From Hyparrhenia diplandra (taxonomy: Eukaryota > Streptophyta > Magnoliopsida > Poales > Poaceae), in assembly GCA_015847255.1 (NCBI GenBank), contig JADLZK010001932.1, positions 372,001 through 436,000 of the forward strand: a stretch of 64,000 nt of DNA, read 5' to 3'. Position 1 is the stretch's first letter, and each line of letters begins with the position of its first letter. The notes below the pieces were generated by a model. The model was not told where the DNA came from and did no database searches. It saw nothing but the letters and a program-made list of their open reading frames with translations. The position numbers were made by a program, and so were the translations under genes. Shown here piece after piece: positions 10,881-22,894 of the stretch.

Positions 10881-12192
10881 TCAGCTCTGGAGGCCTGACG
10901 AGCACAAAAGGCTTCCTAGATGCATGCTCACGGAGAGATAATCTAGCATACTAGCTAGCTTGGCATACATGTTTGTTCTTGGATCGTATACTCCGGCCAT
11001 GACCAGCCTTTCCGGATCGGCTCCCCACATGACTATCCTTCCGTCCTCCAAAACATGCAGTGGGCGTGGAGGCCTAGATGAATGACGATACTTGCAGCCG
11101 GGTGCACACTGAATCGAATATCTTTTTTGTTCCAGAGCCTTTTGTCGATGTCGTCCATGTCTTCTAGAAACCATATATCCATTGAGCAATCACAGTTCTT
11201 GTGATGTGCAGTGACCAGGCAGCCATCCAACACACATAACTGGAGGCTCTCCATGTCTTGACTGAACTTGAGCTCGTTGTCGGAACAATTGCTGCTCAGT
11301 GGCCCGCGAAGTGTGTTTGGCCTCCACTCCTCTGTCGCCAGATCGAAAGCGAATATGGCATCCGGCTCAAAGTCGGCATGGTAGTAGTAGCCGTTGGAGG
11401 GTCGTCTCAAAAAGTAGGCAACCCCGTCTACGACCACCCTTTCCCTCATACACGAGGATGAGGGGCCTCCCACGGGCGGGCATGGCCGTGCCCGCCACCT
11501 TATTGCTCCACTATCGTCGGCAGTGACGGCGTGGCCGGACACGGTTATGACGTGGCATGTCTGCGTGATGAGCTCTTGGCCTAATAGTACGTCATGCAGG
11601 CCCGTGTAGTAACCGTTGGTCCGGAGCGCCTTGTACTCTCCAGTGGAGGGAACGTAGCCGAGTAGTGATGGGGACGACCCTCTGTACGACGCACGGTCTT
11701 GGGCCAGCTCGAGCGCTAACGGGATCGAGCCATCCAGCTGGAGCTCGACATCTATGCCGCCGTCAGGCAAGGTGGCGACCACTTCGCCGGCGACCGGATC
11801 GAGCACAAAGCTGAGATCTCCTATTACCGGTGAGGCACAGATCAGGCCGAGGTCAGTGGTCAGAGTGTGCACTCGTTCCGGCACGTGTAACCGTCTGACG
11901 ATGTTGTAACTACAGCAGCTGAGGTCAAGAAGGTGGACCTCGTTGTTCTTCCACATGGCAGCGACGAGCAGCGGGTGCCGGGAAGCGTGGGCCTTGGCGA
12001 ACACCGGGTCGGAGGTGAGCGATTGCCATGACCGGCAGACGACGCGGAGCCGGCAGAGCTCCTTTGCCGGTAGGCGGAGCAGGACCTCGTACAGCACGTC
12101 CGTAGGCAGCAGGCCGTCGTTCTCGTCGTTGGTGAGGGGACCGGAGAAGAGAGCTTGGCTTGTTTCTTCCGACGACCTAGGGTTGACGACAT
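10881..12192 (-). pseudogene. F-box copy B, full length with two frameshifts
   Basis: Minus-strand gene starting with ATG at 12192-12190 (MSSTLGRRKKQAKLSSP, matching copy E). An F-box follows (DVLYEVLLRLPAKELC), then a long F-box-associated region with short repeated hydrophobic strands and the conserved stretch PDAIFAFDLATEEWRPNTL, ending GSLLCSSGLQS at 10881. Length of about 430 residues is typical of grass F-box proteins of this type, which recruit substrates to SCF ubiquitin ligases. Two lesions versus copy E: a one-base loss near 12140, between the start and the F-box, and two extra A in an A-run near 11129, which shifts the last third (continuing in the 10881-11189 frame). The long middle frame opens at a GTG, not ATG. 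Pseudogene or assembly indels. Confidence 0.8.
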
Positions 12193-12352
12193 CTCTGAAA
12201 ACAGATCGGGTGCTGCTAGTCGTGCTCCTGCACGCGTGCGAACTATTCGTTTAAATAGATTAGATAGCAGTTTGGCTGGTCGATCGGGCAGTCGGACTCG
12301 AACACTCGATTACGAGTAGGGGTCGGAGCGGACTTCAGTTTGGCTTCCGGCC
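12193..12352 (-). promoter_or_regulatory. Promoter module of F-box copy B
   Basis: TTTAAATAG at 12250-12258 reads as CTATTTAAA on the minus strand, about 60 bases before the ATG. Further upstream are words shared with copies C and E, including ACTCGATTACGAG at 12304-12316 and the GCTTCCGGCC that became the target duplication of the next insertion. Confidence 0.6.
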
Positions 12353-12769
12353 ACTAATCTTATTTGGCGCGCGTGCGCTGCCAAATATATCGGTGCACGG
12401 ACGCGTGCGCGCGTGTCGGGCTATTAGATGAGGTGCGCCGCAGCATGCGTCCCTAGTGAAAGCATTCCCCTCGTTGTCTTGCGCTTGACAGACATAAATA
12501 GAAAGCGGACCCCATGAGTTGTTAGATCTGTCCTTTATTTTTGAAACGAATTTCAAATTTTAAAATGTAATAACTTTTCGTCAAGCATCTGTTTTTCAAA
12601 TCCGTTTGCACCATCGCGTTTATTATAATGAGATCTATAAAACTAGATCCATGTTGAATATGTTTTGATATAATTTTTTCACGATGACAAAAATTTACAT
12701 CTAAAGTACAAAGTTTTATATCCAAGAGTACAAAGTTTTATTGTTGGAGTACAAAGTTTCAAAATTTGG

Positions 12770-13335
12770 AGTGTAAAGTTTTTGCTGAGATTAGAGTTGA
12801 TGGTGTTTGTTGAGATTAGGGTTAACACCGTATCTTTGAGACTAGGGTTTATGGTGTTTGTGAGATTAGGGTTCATGACTTTTGCTGAGATTAGATTTCA
12901 TGGCGTTTGATTTTGATGAGATTAGGATGTTCATATCGTTTGATTATTAATTTCATATATCATATAATATAAGATAAAATATTTATGAATTTGGTAATTT
13001 TATTGTGATTAGGGTTCATGGCGTTCTTTGAGATTATGATTAATGTCGTTCTTTGAAATTAGGGTTGATGGTGTTCTTTGAGATTAGGGTTCATGGAGTT
13101 CTTTGAGATTAGGGTTTGGGGCGTTTCTTTGAGATTAGGGTTGATAGTGTCTGCTTTGAGATTAGGTTTTATGGAGTTCTTTGAGATTAGGGTTTGGGGC
13201 GTTTGCTGAGATTAGGGTTGATAGCGTCTCTCTTGAGATTAGGGTTAGAAGTGTTTGCTTGAGATTAGGGTTCATTGCATTCTTTGAGATTAGGGGGTTC
13301 ATGGTGTTCTTTGAGATTAGGGTTAATGGCATTTA
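12770..13335. repeat. Minisatellite with GAGATTAGGGTT core
   Basis: About fifteen units of 25-40 bases built on GAGATTAGGGTT followed by variable TGATGGTGTTCTTT-like spacers. The TTAGGG word resembles a telomere repeat but the spacing and context are those of a degenerate minisatellite. It sits inside the insertion at 12353-13972. Confidence 0.8.
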
Positions 13336-13359
13336 CCGAGTCACTAACTGATTTTTTAA

Positions 13360-13665
13360 ATTTAGTGTTTTGGGGCAAGTGTCCTTTTAATTGCATGCCC
13401 CCTATCGTGCAATGGGTTTTGGGGCAGGTGTCTTTTGAAAAGCATGCCCCCTACTAGACAATAAGTTTTGGGGGTGTGTCTTTTAAAGAAGCATGCCCCT
13501 ACTAGACAATGAGTTTTGGGGCAGGTGTCTTTTAAAGAAGCATGCCCCCTACTAAATGAGTTTTGGGGGCAAGTGTATTTTGAAAAGCATGCCCCCTACT
13601 TGGCAATGGGTTTTGGCCTAAGTGTCTTTTCAAAAAGTATGCCCCCTACCGGACAATGGTTTTGT
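13360..13665. repeat. Minisatellite with GCATGCCCCCTAC unit
   Basis: Six to seven direct repeats of about 48 bases, each with TTTTGGGGCA, GTGTCTTTT and GCATGCCCCCTAC. Directly follows the GAGATTAGGG array within the same insertion. Non-coding. Confidence 0.8.
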
Positions 13666-13982
13666 ACTTTCACTTCCATATGGATGTGAAACCATTCCCC
13701 GCCCATTTACTTTACCCACAAATCCGATTTCCCAAAAGAGAAAATTCTAGCTTGTAGACAATAAATTATTTGGCCCAATAAAACTAGACAGGAGAAACTA
13801 GAAAACAATATGGGTGTGCAGAAAAAACTTGGCCCATAAAAGCCTGGACAGCGCTCACTGGGGACACTAGGCCGCGCGCAGCTTGGTGAAGTAGTGCGCG
13901 TGCACCAATATCTCAAGTAGCGCGCGTGCGCCGCTAGCTTTCCTGGTGCGCGTGCGCCAGGGAGTGTCGCCCGCTTCCGGCC

Positions 13983-14460
13983 TTATCCTATGTGCCCGTT
14001 ATTGGCCTGTAATAGTATAGTACTAAATTTGAGTATATATATAATACGAGGAAAACTTGCAATATAACTCTCAAATCTGCATCAATATGCATTGCACTCC
14101 GAAGCAATGAACATGTGGGGGAGGCTGCGGAGCTCTCCTCCTGATTTGAGCAGCTCCAACAATAAACTTTTGAGCAAACTATTGTTTTTCATATTTTAAT
14201 AGAAGAGGGAGAAAAGCTACTTCTTGATCAGTAACTAATTCAGCTCTTACATAGATTTTAATATTATGCATGTAAGATTCTTCGTGTTAAAAAAGCTATG
14301 TGCTAAAATTATCATTATTGAAAAGAAGTTGTCCTTGCCGAGCTATGTGCTAAAAATTATCATTATTGAAGAAGTTGTCCTTACCGTAATTAGCTATAAC
14401 TATTGCGGCTGTCCTTACCATAAAGAAAAGAAAAGTAGAAGCCTACTAATTTAAATTATA
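13983..14460. other. Upstream flank of copy B, duplicated at 24500-25330
   Basis: Collinear with the copy C upstream region: TTATCCTATGTG, GAACATGTG.GGGAGGC, GCGGAGCTCTCCTCCTG, AGAAGAGGGAGAAAAGCTA and GTAAGATTCTTCGTGTTAAA occur in order in both. No gene. It is part of the duplicated module and supplies the empty site for the SINE at 24818. Confidence 0.7.
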
Positions 14461-15439
14461 TACTACTAGCGAATATGTAGCGTTGCAATAGGGCGTATAA
14501 CTTATGCGGCTAAATGAATAATTTGAGACTTGAGATTAGTCTTGTGTTCCAATTTCATTTAAGATTATTTGAATGTATGCTATGGCTTGAACATATCCAT
14601 TGATCATGACATGTGTTTTAATTTCTCTTGTATTTAGATGTCAAGACTGGATTTTCACATTGCCTACCCACTATACTAACTCGTAGTATGTGCATGAGAG
14701 GCTTGACGATTTTAATCAATGATCACATTATACACTCTCTAACAGTCAGGCCCGTGCTAGTCCATTCTGACTGTAGGGCCCTTCATGAGCCGCACCCTTG
14801 GCGTGTTGTGCCGGCATAGGCCGGTCCCAGTCAGCTATTCAGACGCGGTTGTTTTCTACTTCCACACTTCACTCCCATGCGTATAGGATCCTATTTTTCT
14901 TTTTCTCTTTCCTCCTTATCCAACCACACCGGTCCTTCCGCGCTCATGCTCATCTGTGCCCAACACAAGGCACACACCCGCGTTGACCAGAGATAGCGAC
15001 GTTTGTCCCCCACACACCAGCCTCTTCTTATGGCCTTGCGCAGCCTCCAAAAATCCTCGCGCCGCCTCCACTTATGTCGCCTGCACAGGTCCTTGTGTCG
15101 GACACCTTCCATGCGGTCGGGCCAAATCGACCATGGGCGCGCCTATCCCTATCCGGCGTGCACGCGAAAAGACGTGGCTAGGTGTGCGTGCAGATGGTCG
15201 GACACGCGTAGTCAGGCAACGAGACGACCATCCTAGCCAATGAGGCCAGAGATGGCAGCGCCAGCAGACTTGGCTAGCGGCTTGGAGTTAGCGGCGCGTG
15301 CACCCTGGGCGCCCTGGTGTTGACACCAGATTTTGGTCAATGAAGTTGCAGCCCAAAAATCGTGGAGAATAGAGATTGCCAACTTGAAGGGAAGAAAAGA
15401 GAGATCAGCAAAGATGACGACAGCAGAGTCGGCAAACGA
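14461..15439. other. Unassigned segment between modules B and C
   Basis: AT-rich to 14740, then a C-rich stretch to about 15300 with short frames on both strands and no domain. A TGTTGACACCAGATTTTGG word at 15318-15336 resembles the start of a grass LTR, but only about 120 bases follow before the copy C flank begins. No supported gene. Confidence 0.4.
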
Positions 15440-15576
15440 CTGATCCAATTTATGTACAACAAACATAAAAGTAAAAATGACTACTAATATGACAACTTGC
15501 ATGAACCATGGAGCCTGGCCGTGTAGCAGATCTATATATGTTGGACAACGACGAAGGCGAACCCAATCTAAGGTTC

Positions 15577-16865
15577 AGCTTTGAAGTACTCGAGAACACA
15601 AAAGGCTTCCTAGATGCATGGTCACGGAGCAATACTCTTGCATACTAGCTAGCTTAGTGTACCTGTTTGTTCTTGGATTGTATACTCCAAGGACCATGAC
15701 CGGGCTTTCGGTTCGGGTTCCCAGATGACTATCCTTCCGTCCTCCAACACATGCATGCAGTGGGCATGGAGGCCTAGTTGAATGGCGGTACTTGCAACCG
15801 GGTTCACACTGAATCGAATATCTTTGGTTCCAGACCCTTTTGTCGATGTCGTCCATGTCCTCTAGAAACCATAGATCCATTGAGCAATCACAGTTCTTGT
15901 GATGTAGAATGACCAGGAAGCCATCCAACACACATAACTGGAGGCTTTCCCTCTCTTGACTGAACTTGTGTTCATTGTCGTAAGAATTGCTGCTCAGTGG
16001 CCCGCGAAGTGTGTTTGGCCTCCACTCCTCTGTTGCAAGATCGAAAACGAATATGGCATCTGGCTCGATCGCCTTGATGTCGACATGGTAGTAGTAGTTG
16101 TCATTGGTCGGTCGCCTCAAGAAGTAAGCAACTCCGTCTAAGACCACCCTTCTCCTCAAACATGAGGATGAGGGGCCTCCCACCGGCGGGCATGGCGGGC
16201 TCGCCACCTCATTGCCCCATCGCCGTCGGCAGTGGACGGGCCTTGCCGCATTCACGGTTATGACGTGGCATGTCCGCGTGTGATGAGCCGACCAAATAAT
16301 CCGCCATCCCATCCCCGCAGTAACCGTTGGTCGGAGCACCTTGTACTCTCCGATTGGAGGGCGTGCGGCCGGTAGTGATGGGGACGACCCTCTGTAGTCT
16401 TGGACCAGCCGAGCTCTATGCCGTCCACTGGAGGTCGGCGTCTATGCCGTCGTAAGGCAAGGTGGCGACCACTTCGCCGGGCGACCGGATCGAGCACAAA
16501 GCTGAGACCTCCTATTACTTGTGAGGCGCAGAGCAGGCCGAGGTGCGTGGTCGAGAAGGGGACTCGTTCAGGCACGTGTAACCGCGGCGGCGATGCTGCT
16601 CTGGTCAAGAAGGTGGACCTCGTTGTTGTTCCACGCGCGGCGACAAGCGGGTGGCGAGGAAGTGTGTGCCTGGCGAACCCGGGTCGGAGGTGGCGATCTC
16701 CATGACCGGCGGACGAGGCGGAGGCGGCGGAGCTCCTTGGCGGGGATACTGAGCGGGGGCGCCGTACAACACGTCCGTCGGCAGCAGGCCGTCGTTCGTC
16801 GTTGGTGAGGGCGACGGAGAAGAGAGCTTGGCTTGTTTCTTCCGCCGACCTATGGTTGGCGGCAT
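15577..16865 (-). pseudogene. F-box copy C, multiple indels
   Basis: Minus strand; ATG at 16865-16863 (MPPTIGRRKKQAKLSS) and an F-box start (NDGLLPTDVLY), followed at once by frame loss in the rest of the F-box and the next 150 codons, where many small indels differ from copies B and E. From about 16250 to 15577 a single frame encodes the F-box-associated half (DAIFVFDLATEEWRPNTL, SMDLWFLEDMDDIDKRVW), ending GSLLCSRVLQS. The C-terminal half is thus better preserved than the N-terminal half. A 7.5 kb CACTA lies immediately upstream of its TATA-like box. No complete protein is possible. Confidence 0.85.
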
Positions 16866-16957
16866 ATCTAGAGATCTGAAACCAGATCGGGTGCGGCTAG
16901 TCGTGGCCCACGCACGCGTCGCGAACTATTCGTTTAAATAGCACTACTACAGTTCTC

Positions 16958-17150
16958 AACATTAGGGGCGGTTTTAGATGGACATTAGGGGCGGTTTTTC
17001 CAACCGCCCCTAAACAAACGCACCTAATGTTGTCGACATTAGGGGCGGTTGGGAAAAACCGCCCCTAATGTCTCAACATTAGGGGCGGCTCTGTTTGAGC
17101 CGCCCCTAATGTATATATAGATCAAGGGGCGGTTTATCTAAAACCGCCCC
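16958..17150. repeat. Left subterminal repeats of CACTA
   Basis: Several ACATTAGGGGCGG units and complements (CCGCCCCTAATGT) are paired as hairpins. They mirror the set at 24125-24385. In this superfamily such repeats are transposase binding sites. Confidence 0.85.
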
Positions 17151-17599
17151 TAGAGTTGAATTTCACAACAAAAAAATATATAAATAAATAATTCACAAAT
17201 TCAATTAATAATTGACATAATGTCTCCATACTTCAAATAAACATATATGCATCATGCAAAACTCACATACTTCAACGCACAATTCACATAACATACGAAA
17301 ATGTCGAGATACAATTCACATAAAGTCCACAATTATTCCCATCATACAACTCACATAAAAGGTCACATAAAGTTTACAATTATTCCCATCATACAACTCA
17401 CATAAAGTTCACATATTTCCCATCATAAGTTGATTCAACGCCCTAGGCCTAGCCTTTCCCCTCTCGAAGATGTTGATACTTTGGATTGTTTTGCAACTCG
17501 GCGGTCCGGTCGATGAAGCTACCTTTATGATGTATAATTTGATCCAATATAAAGTGACAAAGGCCACCAACGAGATCCAAGAGATCGTCATCTTTGTAA

Positions 17600-17687
17600 G
17601 GGGTAACCTTTTTCCCTAACTCTTCTTTGGCCTACAAAATTTCCAATATAAGAAATGAGTGACCATATATATAGGAACACGGTGAGC

Positions 17688-17719
<32 letters not shown>

Positions 17720-19560
17720 GAGTGAGCATGTATACCAAGTTTGGGTGTCTCGGGTAGGCTGTCTTTGTTACTTATCGCCATGCATACATAATATCCACAA
17801 TGTACACGCCCCCGGTGGCTGTTTGGGACATCAGTATATATAAAATTGTTAGTTATTGCATTTGAGATTATGCATTACCGAAATAGGTCATACTTACGGG
17901 GACAGTCTGTTTTGACATGCGGCTTATCCTTCCTTCTTGGATTATGTCTCCCCGATGGTTGTTAACATACCAATGATGCATACTGCTCGAAAAGGATACC
18001 ACAAATGCCACTTGTTAGTAACCAAAAGTTAGGTTAGGAGGTTGTATAGTAACATATAAGAGGGTTGTCGATGTACATACGATTTGAGAATCGCTATGAA
18101 GTCTTTATATGTGGCTGGATCAAAGTTCATTGAATCATGAACCCACGCTGGCCTATGCCGACATCGACACATATAGCAATCCAATTGATTACTGCATAAA
18201 TTCAATCATAGGAAAATGATGAGGTCGTCCGTGTAAAATATGTATTCGAAAAGCTTTATGTACATGTGGAACTTACTTGAAGTGGTATGGTAGCCATATC
18301 ATATTGTTATGTTCGAGATTTTTTTGAAAGCCACGGCTATATGCCGCCATCCTAATGGCCTCATCCTTGATCGCCGCCACCCGAATTGTCTCTTTCTCCG
18401 CCTTGGTCTTTCCGGCTTCTAACTCTTTGCCATTCAGGTCCCAACCCTTAGGATATGCAAAACGGATTGTGCTATGTGTCGAGGGTCCACGTACCCATGT
18501 TTCAAATTAGGAACCTGTTTTGCAAGGTGTGCTTGCATCCTAAAAGGGGGCTTTTAGGTTAGTTCCAACGTTATTATAATATCGCAATCATACCATATCA
18601 AGAGGGCAAAGGACTTACAAAGGTAGGTGTGAACTAGATTGATGTCCATAGAACCCGAGGCGATACAATGTATGGATGTCATCGAGCTCTATGGCAATAT
18701 CACCACCAGGTCCTCGAATATACCGTTCGGGTAGGCACATCTTATCTCTCGTTATATCATCGGCCGACGAGGCGTGCAAGTACCAATCGTGGAACTTTTT
18801 CATTCCACGTGGCATATCTTGAATGATATGGTTTGGTAAGAAGAGCTTGCCTCTCTCATATTTTTTTCGGGCATTTCTTTGTCCATCCGATTTCTTCTAT
18901 CTTTGGATACTTCTTTGCCGAATAGTGTTTACCGGTGATTGGTTGAAGTAGAACCATGTCGTGGTACTTGTTTGACTCGGTTCTCGGGCTTGAACTGGTC
19001 ATGGGCGTACCACTTGGACACCACTTGTGGACGTCATTCATCGGTGTGTAAAGGCGGGCCTTACATTTTTCGGAGGCTTTGTTCTATACACCAACTCGTC
19101 CCATAGATCATCTATTGGATGCTCTTCAACACGAGCTTCTTCCAAAGGCACCTGCTCGTAGGAGGCACATTAGGTTGTATGACCTCAGGCGGAGAAGAGT
19201 GTGGCACATTAGGTCGTATGGCCGCAGGCGGAGAAGAGTGTGGCATCTCAGGGTTTTGTTGGTCAGGAGTAGGGGAGTGTGTCATCTCTTCATCACAAGT
19301 CGGTGACATAATATACTCCCCCTCCTCCGCAACCCCCTCCAGTCGTGGAAGTGGCAAATAACTTGGTGGGGGAGGCGAGAAACCTGTCAATACAATGTCT
19401 CGTTTGTGCCACAAGATGAACTGTCCAATCACTTGACCGAGTTCGTTCAGTCCCTAAGGAGTTGGGTGTTCAAATATATAATTCTTGTAATGGGGCTCCA
19501 CGGTATGCACCTCGACCCTAGTGTAGTCTAGCAGTATAGGCTTGCCGTGCCACCTGCCCC
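17600..19560 (-). pseudogene. Ulp1-like C48 cysteine protease ORF of CACTA, broken
   Basis: Minus-strand coding blocks in order: VEVHTVEPHYKNYIFEHP then an in-frame stop and GQFILWHKRDIVLTG (19525-19390); a Ser/Pro-rich repeat with two MPHSSPP-like units (about 19250-19150); MPRGMKKFHDWYLHAS (18815-18770), a marker of these transposon proteases; MIWLPYHF (about 18300); DSMNFDPATYKDFIAIL (18150-18100), around the catalytic Asp; and the Cys box QPPG...CGYYVC at 17825-17780, which needs a one-base frame change between QPPG and CGYYVC. The His-Trp pair expected after LPYHF is not intact. Ulp1-family enzymes process or remove SUMO; in CACTA elements the role is unknown. Introns probably separate the blocks. 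Confidence 0.7.
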
Positions 19561-19634
19561 CAGGGGGATGTGCCACACCTGTTCCGACAACCTGCATTAT
19601 GTTTGCCCTTCCAATGAGAACCACCAAGTTGCAA

Positions 19635-21161
19635 CTAGTTGGTTCCCGTATGCGATCGACGAGGGTTGTGCCTCGCGGTGGAACCTTGGTCGCTAGGTAC
19701 TTCCGGAGGGCTCCCTACTACCCCAGGTTGAGTCCGCGGGGCCACAGGCAACCCTTTTTCCTTGAGCGCCTTCGCTACCATAGCCTTCACTGTGCTTTCA
19801 AGATCCAGCACTCGGGCTTTACCATGTTTCTTGTAGATGTGTCTATCCTCTTGAAGCCATGTTTCCATGCCGTTCTTTTCCCTAAACCCCCTGGTGCGTC
19901 CGGTGTGCTCGGGGTTTCCCAAGGCAAGGGTAAGCTCGTCCCTCTCTCTATAAGAGATGAATGAGCCCTTCGCCTTTTCTTGACCGTACTCGAGTATCTT
20001 TGATACTACTTCTTCGGTAGCTGGGTTACTAAACTGAAGGGAAGAACCAGACGATGCAGTACTCCTCGCATGTATCCAATTCCTTCCGCGTATCTTCAAA
20101 TTCTTCAAATTTACCCCGGATGCTTCTATCTCTTCGTCCTTCTTCCGGAAAATGGGTTCTGCCTTAAAGTAGCCACCAGAACCTAAGTGAACAGGGTGAA
20201 TGTTCATCTTCGCTAGCTCTCTCGTTATTTGAGCACCGACGGCCAATGCTTCTGGTGAAGTCTTCTGAGCCACAAGATCATCCCATTGACTCTGTGTTAT
20301 GTTTCCATACTTGTGAAACGGAGTTTTCCCCTTTTGGATATATTGGGTGTTTAATTCACCCCTCCAACGCCGGAATGACTCCCCCATTGTCCCAAAGGCA
20401 CTATGTTTCACGGCCTCCTCAGTACCATCTGGAAACTTGAAATTGACTAGCAGCTTCTTCCATAGGCCCGTCTTGACCCCTTCCGATATTTTTTTCCAGG
20501 ATGGGATAGCTGGGTTCAACTCATCTCTTACAAGGGCGCCTATCGCATTATGGAATTTTGCCCTCATCTTCTCTGGCTTAAGGATGTCCCCTTGCGGACC
20601 GACCTCTGTTATAACATAGACCGTGTCCTTGTCAGGATACTGGTTTGGTTTCCTTATCCCGCATTTCCTCTTTGACACGGTTATGGTCGTGGCCTGGGGT
20701 TCTGGAGCAGAGGCGGTATTGTTCACCTCTGTGGCGTCTGCCTCTGCTCTTGGTTCCTCCATTCCATCTTCTTCGACCAAACGTTGCGGACGACGACACT
20801 GTCTTTTTGGAGGAGATTCAGCAGGGACCTATGCACACGGACACGGGAGATTCGCGGTTAATGGTTGTAACATGATAAAAAAAAATTCAAATACTAATTA
20901 CTAAGGCTTTGTCTCAACCTCATCTTCTGGGTTGAAGTCCTTGTCCAGCTCGTCCGCGGTTGGCCTATGCCTAGGTTCTTGTGGGAAAGGATCCTCGGGA
21001 CTTACGTATCCGCCGTCACCATCATCATCGCCATCATCGTCGCCGAGTCGTCATCGAGTCGTCTCCTTCTTTGTCCATTTCTCCCTCCTTGAATGGATAA
21101 ATGCTACGCATCGCTGCTATATCGTTGTCTACCTCATTGTTGAACTCCTCCCGACTCATGT
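19635..21161 (-). pseudogene. Transposase_24 (Ptta/En/Spm) family protein of CACTA
   Basis: Two coding parts on the minus strand. The upstream part starts MSREEFNNEVDNDIAAMRS (ATG near 21160), has an acidic Asp-rich tail and a frame break near 21045; the other frame continues YVSPEDPFPQEPRHRPTADELD to about 20900. The main part is open for over 370 codons down to 19635, with an ATG at 20762-20760 (MEEPRAEADATEV) and an open frame above it. It contains ISEGVKTGLWKKLLVNFKF, FRRWRGELNTQYIQKGKTP and QWDDLVAQKTS, the pattern of the plant transposase family PF03004. These proteins are thought to be the DNA-binding partner of the CACTA transposase. The frame break upstream suggests it is not functional. 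Confidence 0.75.
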
Positions 21162-21239
21162 GAGCCGGTTCTTCCCTGTTCTAAGGTCTCCTTGTCCTTA
21201 GAGCTTTTGGCGAGTGTCTCTTGGCGGGGACATTTTATG

Positions 21240-22894
21240 ATTTAGTCTAATCTAATGAAGGAAAAGATTTGGCATTAGAGAGAGAAGGGAGAGGAGGCTA
21301 TAGAGAGAGAGAGAGCTTCAGCTTAGCTGCTTTGTAGCATATAGAAAAAAAGTGAGCATATAACTCTCAATGAAAAACATTTGGTACAAATTTGGCTCAG
21401 ATTTGTCCCCTTTTCATCTCATCCATTCTTAACTGATTGCTTATAGAAGCCATCCTAGTTTAGAAGGTCACGGAGGGGTCTCAAAATCATCATAGCCGCC
21501 GCCTCAGCCCAATAAAAAATTCATCATTGCACATCATTGCTACTGCCACTGCCTCAGCCCAATAAAAAATTTCATCATGGCACATGCAAATAAACAGCTA
21601 CAGCCAGCAGCAAGTAGCCAACAACAAGTAGCCAACAGCAAGTAGCCAACAGGGGTGACAAATAGTTAAGGCATGTCCAAATAGTTAAGGCATGTCCAAT
21701 TAGTCATATTGCAAATCATTGGAAATAGTTAAGACCATTAGGGGTGACAATTTAATAGCTACAGCCATGTCCAAATAGTTAAGACCATTAGGGGTGACAA
21801 TTTTGTAATAGATACCAGCAGCAGCAGCAGCAAGTAGAATTAATTTGTGCAAGGTTCAGTTATTTCAAAAAAAAAAAAAAGGTAGCATGGCAAGGTTCAG
21901 TTATTTCCAAAGTTAGAGTTCATGGAAAGCAGCAGCAGCATATTCATCTAAGAAATAGCATCTCAGTAATAGATGACATGTACTCATCTCAAATAAATTG
22001 ACATGTATGCAGTAGTAGAATATTGCATGACAGGTGCTCAAAATTTTCCCAAAAACTCAACTGAACATTGCAGCATTTCAGCATATAACTAGATGGCAGT
22101 GACAAATGCATATAACCAATGATAGTAAATACTTGTTTGGATTCATAAAGAGCATGACAAGTATGGCATGTTGAATTCAAGTGACAAACCCTAAACCAGT
22201 CACGTACTCTAGGGGATAACCACAGATTCAAGTGGTTATTGCAAATAATTTAGATTAGGCTTGAACCACAAATTTAAAATGTTGACAGTCCACAAAAACT
22301 GTACCAAATGCTAGAGTAAGTGATAGGTCAAACTGTTGTCTTCTAGTACAGTCACGTACTCTAGGGGATAACCACAGTTTCAAGTGGTTATTGCAATATA
22401 TATATATATGCAAGTATAGAGAGGCATAGCATATATATATTCCAAAAAACTAAATAACAGCTAGCTTGCACTGCAATTTGCCTGCACTGAATTGCACTGC
22501 TGAAATAAGCATACATATAGATAGCCAACTCTCAAAAAAAAAAATAAGCATATATATAGATAGCAGCAGCAGCATATATATCTCAGTAATAGATAGCATA
22601 ACATGTGCTCATCTCAAAAAAAAAAACTCAAATAAACTGGCATCATAGGCAGTGGCAAGCTGAAACTAGCATAACATGTGCTCATCTCAAATAAATTGGC
22701 ATCATAGGCAGCAATCATAAACTGATTGTGTTCCAAGTATCAAAGGCAATCGGATTTCAACCCTAAACCCTATAATTAGTTTTCACTTTTTTTATTTCAG
22801 AAATTACAATATTGTTTAAAGTTTTATATTATAAATATATTATTTGATAAATAAAAACTAAAAAGATGGTTACAAATTAAAAAATATCGGTCTT
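21240..22894. other. Non-coding interior of CACTA with short direct repeats
   Basis: AT-rich, presumed promoter and leader side of the minus-strand genes. Words recur directly: AGTTAAGGCATGTCCAA (21664, 21684), AAGACCATTAGGGGTGACAA (21731, 21780), GTCACGTACTCTAGGGGATA (22198 and 22351), and TAGCATAACATGTGCTCATC (22595, 22667). AGCAGCAGCA microsatellites occur. No open reading frame with a recognisable domain. Confidence 0.6.

Larger units (their letters stand above)
12353..13972. mobile_element. Mutator-like insertion with internal minisatellites, TSD GCTTCCGGCC
   Basis: GCTTCCGGCC occurs at 12343-12352 and again at 13973-13982. The sister locus upstream of copy C (around 24490-24520) has a single copy followed directly by TTATCCTATGTG, so it is the empty site. 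A 9-10 base duplication is typical of Mutator-like elements. Terminal repeats are weak: TGGCGCGCGTGCGC near the left end against TGGCGCACGCGCACC (complement) at the right. The interior has no transposase, only two blocks of short tandem repeats, so it is non-autonomous. Confidence 0.7.

Noticed and set aside
11033..12097. Intact 354-residue F-box gene
   Set aside because: The frame starts at GTG inside the F-box. The true ATG at 12192 is out of frame with it, and the C-terminus is in yet another frame.
12770..13335. CRISPR-like or telomeric array
   Set aside because: Units vary in length and spacing, there are no unique spacers, and it is inside a plant transposon; TTAGGG is not in the plant telomere form TTTAGGG throughout.
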